A stretch of 18,560 nucleotides of DNA, taken from contig JAWXBG010000037.1 of the NCBI GenBank assembly GCA_034439875.1, positions 1 to 18,560 of the forward strand, read 5' to 3'. Below are positions 7,812 to 16,723 of the stretch, piece after piece. The position numbers and the translations under genes were made by a program. This stretch comes from JAWXBG01 sp034439875. Its GTDB lineage: Bacteria; Bacteroidota; Bacteroidia; Flavobacteriales_D; Sanyastnellaceae. Within the stretch, counting starts at the first letter, position 1. Each line of letters begins with the position of its first letter. The notes below the pieces were generated by a model that ran no database searches, was not told the origin of the DNA, and worked only from the letters and a program-made list of their open reading frames with translations.

Positions 7812-8938
7812 TTTTCGATCTGTCCTATTAATTTAAAAACTTCATTCGCTATTTCCTCGTCTGCATTGGCCTTTCCCATTTTACGAATATTCTCTGATAG
7901 ACTATTCAAGAGAATTTCATCAGCCAATAGTGATTTCAAAACACTCAACAATTGCGCAGGTGCATCTGAGTCTTTCAGCAAAATAGCCGCTCCCCGATTC
8001 ACTAAGGCCACAGCATTTTTTGTTTGATGATCTTCTGAAACATTTGGCGAGGGAATTAACACAACTGGTTTACCTACCAAACACAACTCCGATATACTCA
8101 TAGCACCCGCCCTACTCACAATCACGTCAGATGCTGCATATGCCAAATCCATATCCCTGATAAATTCATAGACTTTTACGTGAGGCAGCCCGGTACTCTC
8201 TACCAAATTTTTTGCTGTTTCATAGTATCCCTTTCCAGTTTGCCAGATGATTTGAAAACCCAAATTATGTAGCTCTTCGATACATTTAGTCAAACTCAGA
8301 TTGATAGTTCTAGCCCCCAAACTTCCTCCCACAAAAAGCAAGATCTTGAGATCTGGTTGTAGTTCGAAATAACTTATAGCTGGACCGCGCTTCGTTGATA
8401 TATCAATTACTTCAGATCTTACCGGATTTCCAGTAAAAACGATCTTCGAAGGTGGAAAATATTTCTCAAGACCTTCGTACGCCACGCATATTCTATCCAC
8501 TTTTTTGGAAAGAAGTTTGTTGGTAATTCCCGGATATGAATTCTGCTCTTGAATCAGACATTTTATACCCATTGATGCAGCTACTTGAATCAGGGGACCA
8601 CTCGCGTACCCTCCCACTCCAATAGCAATATCTGGTTTAAATTCCTTAATCACTTTTCTAGCTTTGTACAAACTGAATAGCACTTTAAAAGGCACCAATA
8701 AATTGCGCCATGTAATTCTGCGCTGTATACCCACAATGGGAAGTCCTACTATATTGAATCCTGCCTGTGGAACTTTTTCCATTTCCATTTTTCCCAAAGC
8801 ACCTACAAAAAGCACATCACTATTTGGATCTCGTCGTTGAATAGACCTGGCGATAGCTATGGCCGGAAAAATATGTCCGCCAGTACCTCCCCCACTCATA
8901 ATTACCCGAATTGATTTTCCTTCAATTGAATCGCTCAT
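7808..8938 (-). CDS. murG: UDP-GlcNAc:lipid I N-acetylglucosaminyltransferase MurG
   Basis: A 376-residue GT28-family enzyme acting at the inner face of the membrane; it transfers GlcNAc to lipid I to give lipid II. Motifs: GGGTGGHIFPA (16-26), EQNSYPG (131-137), GGSLGA (204-209), the donor-binding SRAGAMSISE (275-284), and EDHQTKNA (302-309). Length is normal for the family. The ATG overlaps the ftsW stop by four bases, and the stop overlaps murC, consistent with coupled translation. Confidence 0.97.
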   Translation of the reverse strand: MSDSIEGKSIRVIMSGGGTGGHIFPAIAIARSIQRRDPNSDVLFVGALGKMEMEKVPQAGFNIVGLPIVGIQRRITWRNLLVPFKVLFSLYKARKVIKEFKPDIAIGVGGYASGPLIQVAASMGIKCLIQEQNSYPGITNKLLSKKVDRICVAYEGLEKYFPPSKIVFTGNPVRSEVIDISTKRGPAISYFELQPDLKILLFVGGSLGARTINLSLTKCIEELHNLGFQIIWQTGKGYYETAKNLVESTGLPHVKVYEFIRDMDLAYAASDVIVSRAGAMSISELCLVGKPVVLIPSPNVSEDHQTKNAVALVNRGAAILLKDSDAPAQLLSVLKSLLADEILLNSLSENIRKMGKANADEEIANEVFKLIGQIEK

Positions 8939-10131
8939 GCAACAGCAGGATGATTATTTACTGTGTCATTCTCATCTACCACTGTAGGGTTGTCTAACAA
9001 TTCGGGATTGAATACACTTCTGCTAATACTCAAAATAAGTCCTATTGCTAAACAGGTGAAAATTGTAGATGTACCTCCAAGGCTTACTAGCGGCAATGGC
9101 TGTCCTGTGGTGGGAAACAAGTCGACTGCTACTGCCATATTCACCATTGCTTGAGTTACAAGCAAAAGACTCAGTCCTACTGCTATCAGCGACGCGTAGA
9201 ACTTCGGACATTTACTCGCTATCCTGATAGATCGAAAGAGTAAAATAACGTAAAGCATCATTACTCCAATTCCTCCCAAAAGACTTCCGTATTCTTCAAT
9301 GATCCACGCATATATCATGTCTGAATATGGATGAGGCAAAAAGTTCCGAGTAGATCCGCTTCCGGGGAGCGAAGGAAATAGCCCACCCTCAGAGATAGCA
9401 TATTTAGCAATGTTTACCTGATAATTCCCTTCATCATTGCCTTCTACTTTATTGAAAATTCTATTCTTCCAAGTTTGATATCTGGGCAACGTATCAGCCG
9501 GAGTTAATTCACCCACGGCAACAATAAGCAGTATTACGCCTACACCAGCACCCATAAGTTTAAAGAGATGACGGCCCGGCACTCCAGCTATGAACATCAT
9601 GATCAGACAAACGATAGCTAAAATAAAAGCAGTAGAAAAATTAGACCTCAGGATAAGTCCACATATAATTGCTACGGGAAGAATAACAGGCAGGACTCCA
9701 TTTCGAAAATCATCTAGCATTTCTCTTCGCTGATGAAGTAAACGAGCCACGTAAATGATCAAAACGAATTTCGCCATATCGGATGGCTGAAAAGTTAAAC
9801 CGGTATACGGAATGGGTAACCAACGATCTGCACTGTTCAAATTTGATCCCACAAAGAAGGTCAGAAGTAAAAGAATACCTGCAATCCAAATGAGCAATAC
9901 CGAAAATTTTGGAAAATATTTGAAATGTATTTTGTGTACATAATACATCAGCACAAAACCGGCTCCGATCATGATGCTGTGCTTCAACATTAATTTCAAA
10001 GTGCTTCCGTCTGCTTTATAAGCCAGTGTGGAAATACCACTGTACACCGCCAAGATAGAAATGATAGACAAGAACATGGCTACCATCCATATCACACGAT
10101 CGCCTTGCAGCTTTTCGAATATTGCTTTCAT
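8935..10131 (-). CDS. ftsW: Septal peptidoglycan polymerase FtsW
   Basis: A 398-residue SEDS-family glycosyltransferase with about ten hydrophobic segments, which polymerises lipid II together with FtsI. SEDS hallmarks: ADRWLPI (101-107), FQPSDMAKF (114-122), the large extracytoplasmic loop with LPHPYSDMIYAWIIEEYG (265-282) whose D271 corresponds to the catalytic aspartate, and QPLPLVSLGGTS (344-355). The adjacent glycine-rich stretch reads PSLPGSGS, close to the family's GxGPGxS. FtsW rather than RodA is inferred from its position between murD and murG. Confidence 0.96.
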   Translation of the reverse strand: MKAIFEKLQGDRVIWMVAMFLSIISILAVYSGISTLAYKADGSTLKLMLKHSIMIGAGFVLMYYVHKIHFKYFPKFSVLLIWIAGILLLLTFFVGSNLNSADRWLPIPYTGLTFQPSDMAKFVLIIYVARLLHQRREMLDDFRNGVLPVILPVAIICGLILRSNFSTAFILAIVCLIMMFIAGVPGRHLFKLMGAGVGVILLIVAVGELTPADTLPRYQTWKNRIFNKVEGNDEGNYQVNIAKYAISEGGLFPSLPGSGSTRNFLPHPYSDMIYAWIIEEYGSLLGGIGVMMLYVILLFRSIRIASKCPKFYASLIAVGLSLLLVTQAMVNMAVAVDLFPTTGQPLPLVSLGGTSTIFTCLAIGLILSISRSVFNPELLDNPTVVDENDTVNNHPAVA

Positions 10132-10155
10132 CTATTCTATAATAAAGACTACCTA

Positions 10156-11505
10156 TTACAAACCATGAACTGCAGTCTTAAATTGTCTTCCTCTATCTTC
10201 ATAGCTTTCGAAGAGGTCGAAGCTCGCACAAGCAGGAGACAACAAAACAACATCTCCTTCGTGAGCCCATTCATAAGCCAAGCGAACAGCTTGTTCTGCA
10301 GAGTTCACATCTTCTATTGAACGAACCATACTTCCAAAAGCTTTGTGAAGTTTTTCGCTGTCTTTGGTCATACAAATGATAGCCTTCACTCTTGATTTTA
10401 CTAAATCATTCAATTCTGCATAATCATTTCCTTTGTCTTGGCCACCTGCTATCCATACTACAGGTTTGTCCATGCTCTCAAGGGCATACCAAGTAGAGTT
10501 CACGTTTGTGGCCTTGCTATCGTTGATGAAAGTAATTCCATTCACCCTGGCAACAAATTCCATTCGGTGTTCGATGTTTTCGAAATCTTCAAGGCTTTCT
10601 CTTACGAGTTCTTTGCGAAGATCGAGGATACGGCCTGAGACGCCTGCAGCCATTGAGTTTGCAAGATTGTGTTTGCCTTGTAAGGCGAGTTCGTGAATTG
10701 ACATAGGGAGCGGGTTTTGGTTTACGTTGATTATAAATTGGTTTCCTTCTACCCAAGCGCCGTCGGTGATACCATAGGGTAGCGACGAGTTGAGTGTAAA
10801 TGCGTATTTCTTTGCAGCAACTGAATGCTTGCTTAAATAATCTTGTGAGGCAGGATCATCGGCATTAAACACAAAGGCATCTGATGCACTTTGGTTTTGC
10901 AGAATCCTGAATTTAGAATTGATATAATTCTCGAACTTATAGTCGTAACGATCCAAATGATCAGGCGTTACATTGGTCAACACTGCAATGTCCGCTTTGA
11001 AATCAAACATATCGTCGAGCTGAAAACTGCTTAACTCAATTACGTAATAATCAAAATCGGATGTAGCTACTTGAAGTGCGAAACTCTTGCCTACGTTGCC
11101 AGCCAAACCAACGTTGAGACCAGCATTTTTCAAAATGTGATGCGTGAGAAGAGTCGTTGTGGTTTTGCCATTCGAACCAGTAATACAAATCTTCTTGGCA
11201 TTCGTATATCGACCAGCAAATTCGATTTCGGATACAACAGGAATACCTTTTTCTTTTAGAGATACAATGACAGGAGCCTTATTTGGAATGCCCGGACTTT
11301 TGATCACTTCACCTGCTTCGAGAATTTTCTCTACAGTGTGGACTCCTTCTTCATAGTCGATTCCATGCGCACTCAATACCACTTTGTATTTTTCTTGCAG
11401 CACTCCACGATCGCTTAGGAACACATCAAATCCTTTGTGAAACGCGAGCACAGCCGCACCCACACCGCTTTCGCCACCACCTAATATGACAATTGGCTTG
11501 TTCAG
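10156..11505 (-). CDS. murD: UDP-N-acetylmuramoylalanine--D-glutamate ligase MurD, probable CTG start
   Basis: A Mur ligase that adds D-Glu to UDP-MurNAc-L-Ala. Motifs: the ATP P-loop GSNGKTTT (110-117 counting from CTG), TNVTPDHLDR, NDSKATN and AGGQDKG. The first conventional start in frame is GTG at 11463, but that would cut off the N-terminal UDP-binding loop. The frame upstream of it reads NKPIVILGGGESG, the expected MurD N-terminus. Between the mraY stop and this peptide there is no ATG, GTG or TTG in frame. A CTG at 11505, two bases after the mraY TAA, gives a full-length 449-residue protein of normal size and is the best candidate. An ATA (11511) or ATT (11493) start, or a base error in the assembly, are alternatives. 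It lies 24 bases upstream of ftsW. Confidence 0.9.
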   Translation of the reverse strand: MNKPIVILGGGESGVGAAVLAFHKGFDVFLSDRGVLQEKYKVVLSAHGIDYEEGVHTVEKILEAGEVIKSPGIPNKAPVIVSLKEKGIPVVSEIEFAGRYTNAKKICITGSNGKTTTTLLTHHILKNAGLNVGLAGNVGKSFALQVATSDFDYYVIELSSFQLDDMFDFKADIAVLTNVTPDHLDRYDYKFENYINSKFRILQNQSASDAFVFNADDPASQDYLSKHSVAAKKYAFTLNSSLPYGITDGAWVEGNQFIINVNQNPLPMSIHELALQGKHNLANSMAAGVSGRILDLRKELVRESLEDFENIEHRMEFVARVNGITFINDSKATNVNSTWYALESMDKPVVWIAGGQDKGNDYAELNDLVKSRVKAIICMTKDSEKLHKAFGSMVRSIEDVNSAEQAVRLAYEWAHEGDVVLLSPACASFDLFESYEDRGRQFKTAVHGL

Positions 11506-11507
11506 AT

Positions 11508-12737
11508 TTATCTTGTTTTGAGTGTTATGATGCTGATGATAGCGAGCATGATTCCGACGATCCAGAACCGAGAAACGATTTTAGATTCATGAAATCCCTT
11601 CTTCTGAAAATGATGGTGCAGAGGCGACATGAGGAAAATTCTCCGTCCTTCTCCATATCTCCTTCTGGTGTACTTGAAATATGCCACCTGAATCATTACA
11701 GAAAGATTTTCAATGAGAAATATTCCGCACAAAACTGGAATTAGAAGTTCCTTTCGAACTGCGATTGCGAACGTGGCAATAATTCCTCCCAATGCCAAAC
11801 TACCGGTATCACCCATGAATACTTGCGCTGGGTAAGAGTTGTACCATAGAAAACCAATACACGCACCTACGAATGCAGCTATGAATACCGTGAGCTCACC
11901 GCTCCTCGGTATATACATAATGTTTAGGTAATCGGCGAAGATGTAGTTACCACTGACGTATGCGAAAATGGCCAAAGTGACTCCAATGATTGCAGAGGTT
12001 CCTGTAGCCAAACCATCAATTCCATCTGTGATATTGGCTCCATTTGAAACTGCTGTAACGATGAGGATCACAACAAGAGTAAAAACAACAAATAGAGAAA
12101 TCTTGTTCTGCCAACTATCCGGAAGTAACCAAGCATAGTAAAACTCGTTGTCCTTGATAAATGGAATAGTCGTTTTCAATACTTTCTTTTCCACCCAGTT
12201 TGATGGATCAGACGCATTGTCATTTTGAGCGGTTAGATTTTGTTGGTCGTGTCGACGTTCTTTGATAGTAACATCTTCACTGAAATACAGCATTGAAGCC
12301 ACAATGATTCCGACTCCAACTTGACCAATTATTTTTGATGTTCCTGCCAGTCCTCGTTTATCCTTTTTGAATACTTTGATATAATCATCCATGAACCCAA
12401 CAATGCCAAGCCAAACAGTGGCAATGATCATTATCTGTATATAAATATTCGTGAGCTGAGCAAATAATAAGGTTGGTATTAGAATCGCCGCTATCATAAT
12501 TAAGCCCCCCATCGTAGGAGTTCCCGCCTTCTCGGCCTGACCCTCCAAACCGAGGTCGCGAATGCTTTCTCCTACCTGCTTGTTGCGAAGCCATTTGATC
12601 AATGTCTTTCCAAAAAGCAAGGAGATAATAAGTGATAATATCACACTGCACGCCGCACGAAAAGAGATGTACTGAAATAATCCTGCTCCCGGCAGTGACA
12701 TTTCTTCATTCAGATATGTAAAGAGGTGATAGAGCAT
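11508..12737 (-). CDS. mraY: Phospho-N-acetylmuramoyl-pentapeptide-transferase MraY
   Basis: A 409-residue polytopic enzyme that transfers phospho-MurNAc-pentapeptide to undecaprenyl phosphate, making lipid I. Catalytic motifs: MDDYIKVFKKDKRGL (116-130, with the Asp pair 117-118), NITDGIDGLA (235-244), FMGDTGSLALGG (307-318) and PLHHHFQKKG (372-381). It is about 50 residues longer than the E. coli enzyme because of an extra hydrophilic segment at about 155-210; enlarged MraY proteins are, as far as I recall, usual in Bacteroidota. The ATG shares one base with the murE TAA (TAATG). Confidence 0.97.
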   Translation of the reverse strand: MLYHLFTYLNEEMSLPGAGLFQYISFRAACSVILSLIISLLFGKTLIKWLRNKQVGESIRDLGLEGQAEKAGTPTMGGLIMIAAILIPTLLFAQLTNIYIQIMIIATVWLGIVGFMDDYIKVFKKDKRGLAGTSKIIGQVGVGIIVASMLYFSEDVTIKERRHDQQNLTAQNDNASDPSNWVEKKVLKTTIPFIKDNEFYYAWLLPDSWQNKISLFVVFTLVVILIVTAVSNGANITDGIDGLATGTSAIIGVTLAIFAYVSGNYIFADYLNIMYIPRSGELTVFIAAFVGACIGFLWYNSYPAQVFMGDTGSLALGGIIATFAIAVRKELLIPVLCGIFLIENLSVMIQVAYFKYTRRRYGEGRRIFLMSPLHHHFQKKGFHESKIVSRFWIVGIMLAIISIITLKTR

Positions 12738-14200
12738 TATTTTTGGTATAATTGAAGTGATTCACCAACCAATTTGTAATCATCAAATGGATTCTTGACC
12801 CCTTTGATCTCTTGATATTTTTCATGGCCTTTGCCAGCTACCAATAGAATATCTCCCTCGTTGAGCAATGAGCAAGCGAGCTTAATTGCCTCAGCGCGAT
12901 CTGTAATGCTTACTACCTTCTTCTCCTGCCCCTTATCGACACCTGCCCGCATTTCGGCAATGATTTGATCGGGGTCCTCACTGCGCGGATTGTCGCTTGT
13001 AAGTATTACACGATTCGACATTTCCACTGCGATGGATGCCATCACAGGTCTCTTTTCTCGATCTCTATCGCCTCCGCATCCCACTACTGTGATTACTTGT
13101 TCGTTGCCAGTGCGGACTTCTGCAATGGTGCTCAAGACATTTCTAAGTGCATCAGGAGTGTGAGCATAGTCTATTATTGCTGTGACATTGCTGGGAGTTT
13201 TGAGATACTGAAAACGACCTTCAACCGATTCGAGTTGCGAAAGTGCCGTCAATACGTTTACAGGATCCTGACCCATTTCGCACGCCACTCCATAGACTGC
13301 CAGTAAATTATATGCATTAAATCCACCGATCAGTCGTGAGTAAAAATCCTTCCCATCAATCATCAGATGCAACCCAGTAAATTGATTTTCTATCACCTTG
13401 GCTTTATAGTCTGCCATTGATTGCAGAGCATAAGTGCGCTTAATTGCCTTGCTGCCTTCCAACATCACCAAACCATTTCTGTCATCCTTGTTTACCAATG
13501 CAAATGCACTCGAAGACAATTGATCAAACAGAGCCTTTTTGGCAGATATGTATTCTTTAAATGTTTTGTGATAATCGAGGTGATCGTGCGTAATGTTTGT
13601 AAACACTGCCCCCCTGAATTTTGTACCTGCAATACGTTTTTGATGAATAGCATGTGATGATGCTTCCATAAAGCAATATTGACAGTCCTCTGCAACCATT
13701 TGAGATAAGAGCTCATTCAGCTTTACCGCATCAGGAGTTGTATGAGTGGCTTCAATATCTTTTTTTCCAATGCGATTTACTACAGTAGAAAGTAAGCCTG
13801 ATTTGAATCCAAGAAGTGTGAATAGTCTGTACAATAAAGTTGCAGTGGTGGTCTTGCCATTTGTTCCAGTAACTGCAATAACTTTAATCTTCTCTGAAGG
13901 GTTATCGAAGAAATTAGAAGCAATCAATCCCAAAGACTCATGAGAATCGGTTACACAAACGTACGTAATGTTCTCTCTTTGACTTTTTGGAAGCTCCTCG
14001 CATACTATTGCCACGGCACCTTTTTCGATGGATTGTTCAATGTAATCGTGACCATCAGAACTCACTCCTCTTACAGCAACGAACAAACTCATAGTTTTCA
14101 CCAACCTAGAGTCCATTGTGATGTGATCGATAGCGAGTTGTGTATCACCAACGACTTCTACAATTCGTGAACGATATAATATGTCTTTCAATAGTTTCAT
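12737..14200 (-). CDS. murE: UDP-MurNAc-tripeptide ligase MurE, meso-DAP type
   Basis: A 487-residue Mur ligase that adds the third stem-peptide residue. Motifs: P-loop GTNGKTTT (112-119), HTTPDAV (153-159), the region around YHKTFKEYISAKK (210-222) where the family's carbamylated lysine lies, GCGGDRDREKRP (374-385), and DNPRSEDP (403-410). The DNPR motif is the known signature of enzymes using meso-diaminopimelate rather than lysine, so a DAP-type peptidoglycan is inferred. The ATG overlaps the ftsI TGA as ATGA. Confidence 0.97.
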   Translation of the reverse strand: MKLLKDILYRSRIVEVVGDTQLAIDHITMDSRLVKTMSLFVAVRGVSSDGHDYIEQSIEKGAVAIVCEELPKSQRENITYVCVTDSHESLGLIASNFFDNPSEKIKVIAVTGTNGKTTTATLLYRLFTLLGFKSGLLSTVVNRIGKKDIEATHTTPDAVKLNELLSQMVAEDCQYCFMEASSHAIHQKRIAGTKFRGAVFTNITHDHLDYHKTFKEYISAKKALFDQLSSSAFALVNKDDRNGLVMLEGSKAIKRTYALQSMADYKAKVIENQFTGLHLMIDGKDFYSRLIGGFNAYNLLAVYGVACEMGQDPVNVLTALSQLESVEGRFQYLKTPSNVTAIIDYAHTPDALRNVLSTIAEVRTGNEQVITVVGCGGDRDREKRPVMASIAVEMSNRVILTSDNPRSEDPDQIIAEMRAGVDKGQEKKVVSITDRAEAIKLACSLLNEGDILLVAGKGHEKYQEIKGVKNPFDDYKLVGESLQLYQK

Positions 14201-16317
14201 GAAAGATGTATCGTTATGTACTTGTTACTGTTCACAGGAGCGCCCGGATTGACCGACTGCGTGTTTACCTTGCCTGTTCCAAAAACCTGAACTTTCATTC
14301 CTTGATTTTCGAGAATGTGCAATGCGTCGCGCAGCCCCATGCCCTTAACATCAGGCACCTTTCCGGATTCGATATTTAATGGAGTAACTGTTACTTTGTC
14401 AGGAGCAGAACTCGTTTTCGCCCACTCTGAATTCACATCGCCTTCCATCGGGATATTAAGTCCGCGAAAAACTGTTGATAGCTGTTTGGAAGATCCTCCC
14501 TTTGAAATGGGAATCATTTTCTCCTCAGCTAACACTTGTGGTTCTGTATTTGCTTTATGAAATTCGAGTTCTGTGGAACATATCTTGTCCGATAGTTCTT
14601 TGAAAACAGGCGCTGCAACACTGCTACCGTAATATGCTCCCTCAGGATTATTGATCATCACAATACATGAATACTTTGGATTCTCGGCGGGGAAGTAGCC
14701 AACGAAGGATGCTCGATAACGACGATGCTGATAGCCGCCACCTTCATTCAACCAAGCTGTCCCTGTTTTTCCTGCGGCCTTGTATGATGACTTTGCAAAC
14801 ACATAATCTGCGGTTCCACCTTCTTCCATTACTCCTTCCATCATCTTCTTAGCCATTTCAATGGTCTTTCCTGTGCAGAAATCTTCATGAACCACTTGAG
14901 GTCTTATTCTTTCTATTACCCGATTATTTTTTCTGATTTCTTCCACGAAAAGGGGTCGCATCATTTTGCCATTGTTTGCAACAGCGTTGTAGAAAGAAAG
15001 CATCTGAAGAGGGGTTTGCAGAAGCTCATAACCAATTGCCATTTGGGTAAGCGAAACACCTGACCACCCCTTACTCTTTGTGTTGGCATAAATACTCGGT
15101 GCCAATTCACCCTTCAATTCGATATCGAGAGGTTTACTTAATCCGAATCTGTGTAAATGGTCTAAAAATTTCTGCGGATCGTTTTTGAATGTTCTTTTCA
15201 CGATTAATGCTGTGCCTACGTTTGAAGACATTTCAAAGCATTGCTCTATATTGATCACACCGTGACCACCTTTGTCGGCATTGCTATCTGTCATTTCCAA
15301 TCCATGAAAAGAAATGCGTCCGTTGCCTGTGTCCACTGTATCATCAAGATGTAGTGTTCCCTCTTCCATACATGCCATGAGCGAAGCCAACTTGAATGTT
15401 GAGCCGGGCTCGACAGGATGTGTTACTGCAAAATTTTCTATATCCTCATACACTCCATCACCAGTTCTTTTCAAGTTGGATATAGCTCGCACATAACCTG
15501 TTTCGACCTCCATTAAAATCACAGTACCCCAGGAAGCCTTGCTCGATTGACATTGCTTCATCAAGGCAGTATGTGCTACGTCTTGGAGGTGAGAATTGAT
15601 GGTTGAAATCACATCACAACCCTGTTCAGGTTCTACGATGTAATCATTCTCCATCGGCTTCCAATAGCCACCCGGAATTTTTTCCATCAACTGCTTTCCC
15701 TTTTTACCTGAAAGCCATGAGTCATAGGCCAGTTCCAATCCGTTGCGCGTAGTGTCGCCATCGGAAACACCCGCACTACCTATGGTTCGGCGCGCAACCG
15801 GTCCTTGCGGTCGTTGACGTACATGTTTGTTTACAACTACAAATCCAGCCTTTGCAGGTCCCATTTTGATGAAAGGAAAATCACGGATCATCTGCATTTG
15901 TGGATGAGTAATTTTATCTTTGATCAATACATATCTATTTCCATCGACACGTGCTTTAGAAAAAATAGATTTGTATTGAGCTGATGACTGGTCACCAAAG
16001 AGCCTTGACATTTTCACACAAAACGAATCGATTTTAGTACGATACTCATCAATGTTGTAACTCGCCTTCGCATCCCATCGCAGGTCGTATTCTGCGACAC
16101 TTGTTGCCAGAAGGCTTCCATCAGAAGAGTAAATATGACCGCGAACCGGAACTATATCGCGAACACGTTCGGTGTAATTTTTCGCCAAAAGGCTCGCTTC
16201 CGGATCGGGAAACAATTGAAGAAAGAAAACTCTGCCAATAACTGCTACTGCTAGTAAAGCAAAACAGATAAATACGATGTATGCCCTGGAACCGATATTG
16301 TGCGTTTTGTTCTCCAT
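14197..16317 (-). CDS. ftsI: Septal transpeptidase FtsI (PBP3) with C-terminal PASTA domain
   Basis: A 706-residue class B penicillin-binding protein that crosslinks septal peptidoglycan. One N-terminal membrane anchor (about 11-34), a dimerisation/pedestal domain (about 50-225), then the transpeptidase with the active-site tetrad S306-T-F-K309, S364-S-N366 and K517-T-G519. A single PASTA domain closes the protein (about 652-706, starting VPDVKGM). Start choice: GTG at 16320 is in frame one codon earlier, but the ATG at 16317 leaves two bases after the ftsL-like stop and is preferred. A single C-terminal PASTA is common in Bacteroidota FtsI, unlike E. coli. The partner polymerase FtsW is encoded in the same operon. 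Confidence 0.96.
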   Translation of the reverse strand: MENKTHNIGSRAYIVFICFALLAVAVIGRVFFLQLFPDPEASLLAKNYTERVRDIVPVRGHIYSSDGSLLATSVAEYDLRWDAKASYNIDEYRTKIDSFCVKMSRLFGDQSSAQYKSIFSKARVDGNRYVLIKDKITHPQMQMIRDFPFIKMGPAKAGFVVVNKHVRQRPQGPVARRTIGSAGVSDGDTTRNGLELAYDSWLSGKKGKQLMEKIPGGYWKPMENDYIVEPEQGCDVISTINSHLQDVAHTALMKQCQSSKASWGTVILMEVETGYVRAISNLKRTGDGVYEDIENFAVTHPVEPGSTFKLASLMACMEEGTLHLDDTVDTGNGRISFHGLEMTDSNADKGGHGVINIEQCFEMSSNVGTALIVKRTFKNDPQKFLDHLHRFGLSKPLDIELKGELAPSIYANTKSKGWSGVSLTQMAIGYELLQTPLQMLSFYNAVANNGKMMRPLFVEEIRKNNRVIERIRPQVVHEDFCTGKTIEMAKKMMEGVMEEGGTADYVFAKSSYKAAGKTGTAWLNEGGGYQHRRYRASFVGYFPAENPKYSCIVMINNPEGAYYGSSVAAPVFKELSDKICSTELEFHKANTEPQVLAEEKMIPISKGGSSKQLSTVFRGLNIPMEGDVNSEWAKTSSAPDKVTVTPLNIESGKVPDVKGMGLRDALHILENQGMKVQVFGTGKVNTQSVNPGAPVNSNKYITIHLS

Positions 16318-16319
16318 CA

Positions 16320-16715
16320 CTATTCCTCCTCTAGATAACCGGGTTCTACTTCAATAATCTTTGGCTCAGTGATTAGCTCATGTAAGCCGAGCTCAGCCAC
16401 CTTGGCAGCAACTTTCGATTGACGTCTTTCCGCTTCGTACTTTCCGATGATTGAACTGTATTCGCTTTTTTCCTCATCCATGTCCTTGCGAATTCGACCT
16501 ATCTGCCTTTCGGTGTTTTCGTAATAGTAGATAAGTGAAATGTGCAGGATAAGTAAACCAACGAGGAATGCTATAAAGTTGAAGTGTTTAACTAGGCCCT
16601 CTCGCGCGAGAAACTCACCATTCAACAACTTGTTGATGGCAATCGAAAACTTATTGCGCCCCGCAGTGCGCTCTGCTTTCTTCTCAGATAGAACTTCCTT
16701 TTCGGAATTCTTCAT
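16320..16715 (-). CDS. ftsL: FtsL-like bitopic division protein
   Basis: A 131-residue protein with a basic cytoplasmic tail, one transmembrane helix (about 46-64, FIAFLVGLLILHISLIYYY), then a charged periplasmic segment (67-112) likely to form a coiled coil. This is the topology of FtsL/FtsB-type divisome scaffolds, and position between rsmH and ftsI is the classical place of ftsL. Sequence similarity to proteobacterial FtsL is too low to judge by eye, so the name rests on topology and context. It starts 8 bases after the rsmH stop. Confidence 0.85.
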   Translation of the reverse strand: MKNSEKEVLSEKKAERTAGRNKFSIAINKLLNGEFLAREGLVKHFNFIAFLVGLLILHISLIYYYENTERQIGRIRKDMDEEKSEYSSIIGKYEAERRQSKVAAKVAELGLHELITEPKIIEVEPGYLEEE

Positions 16716-16723
16716 CTAGCTAG

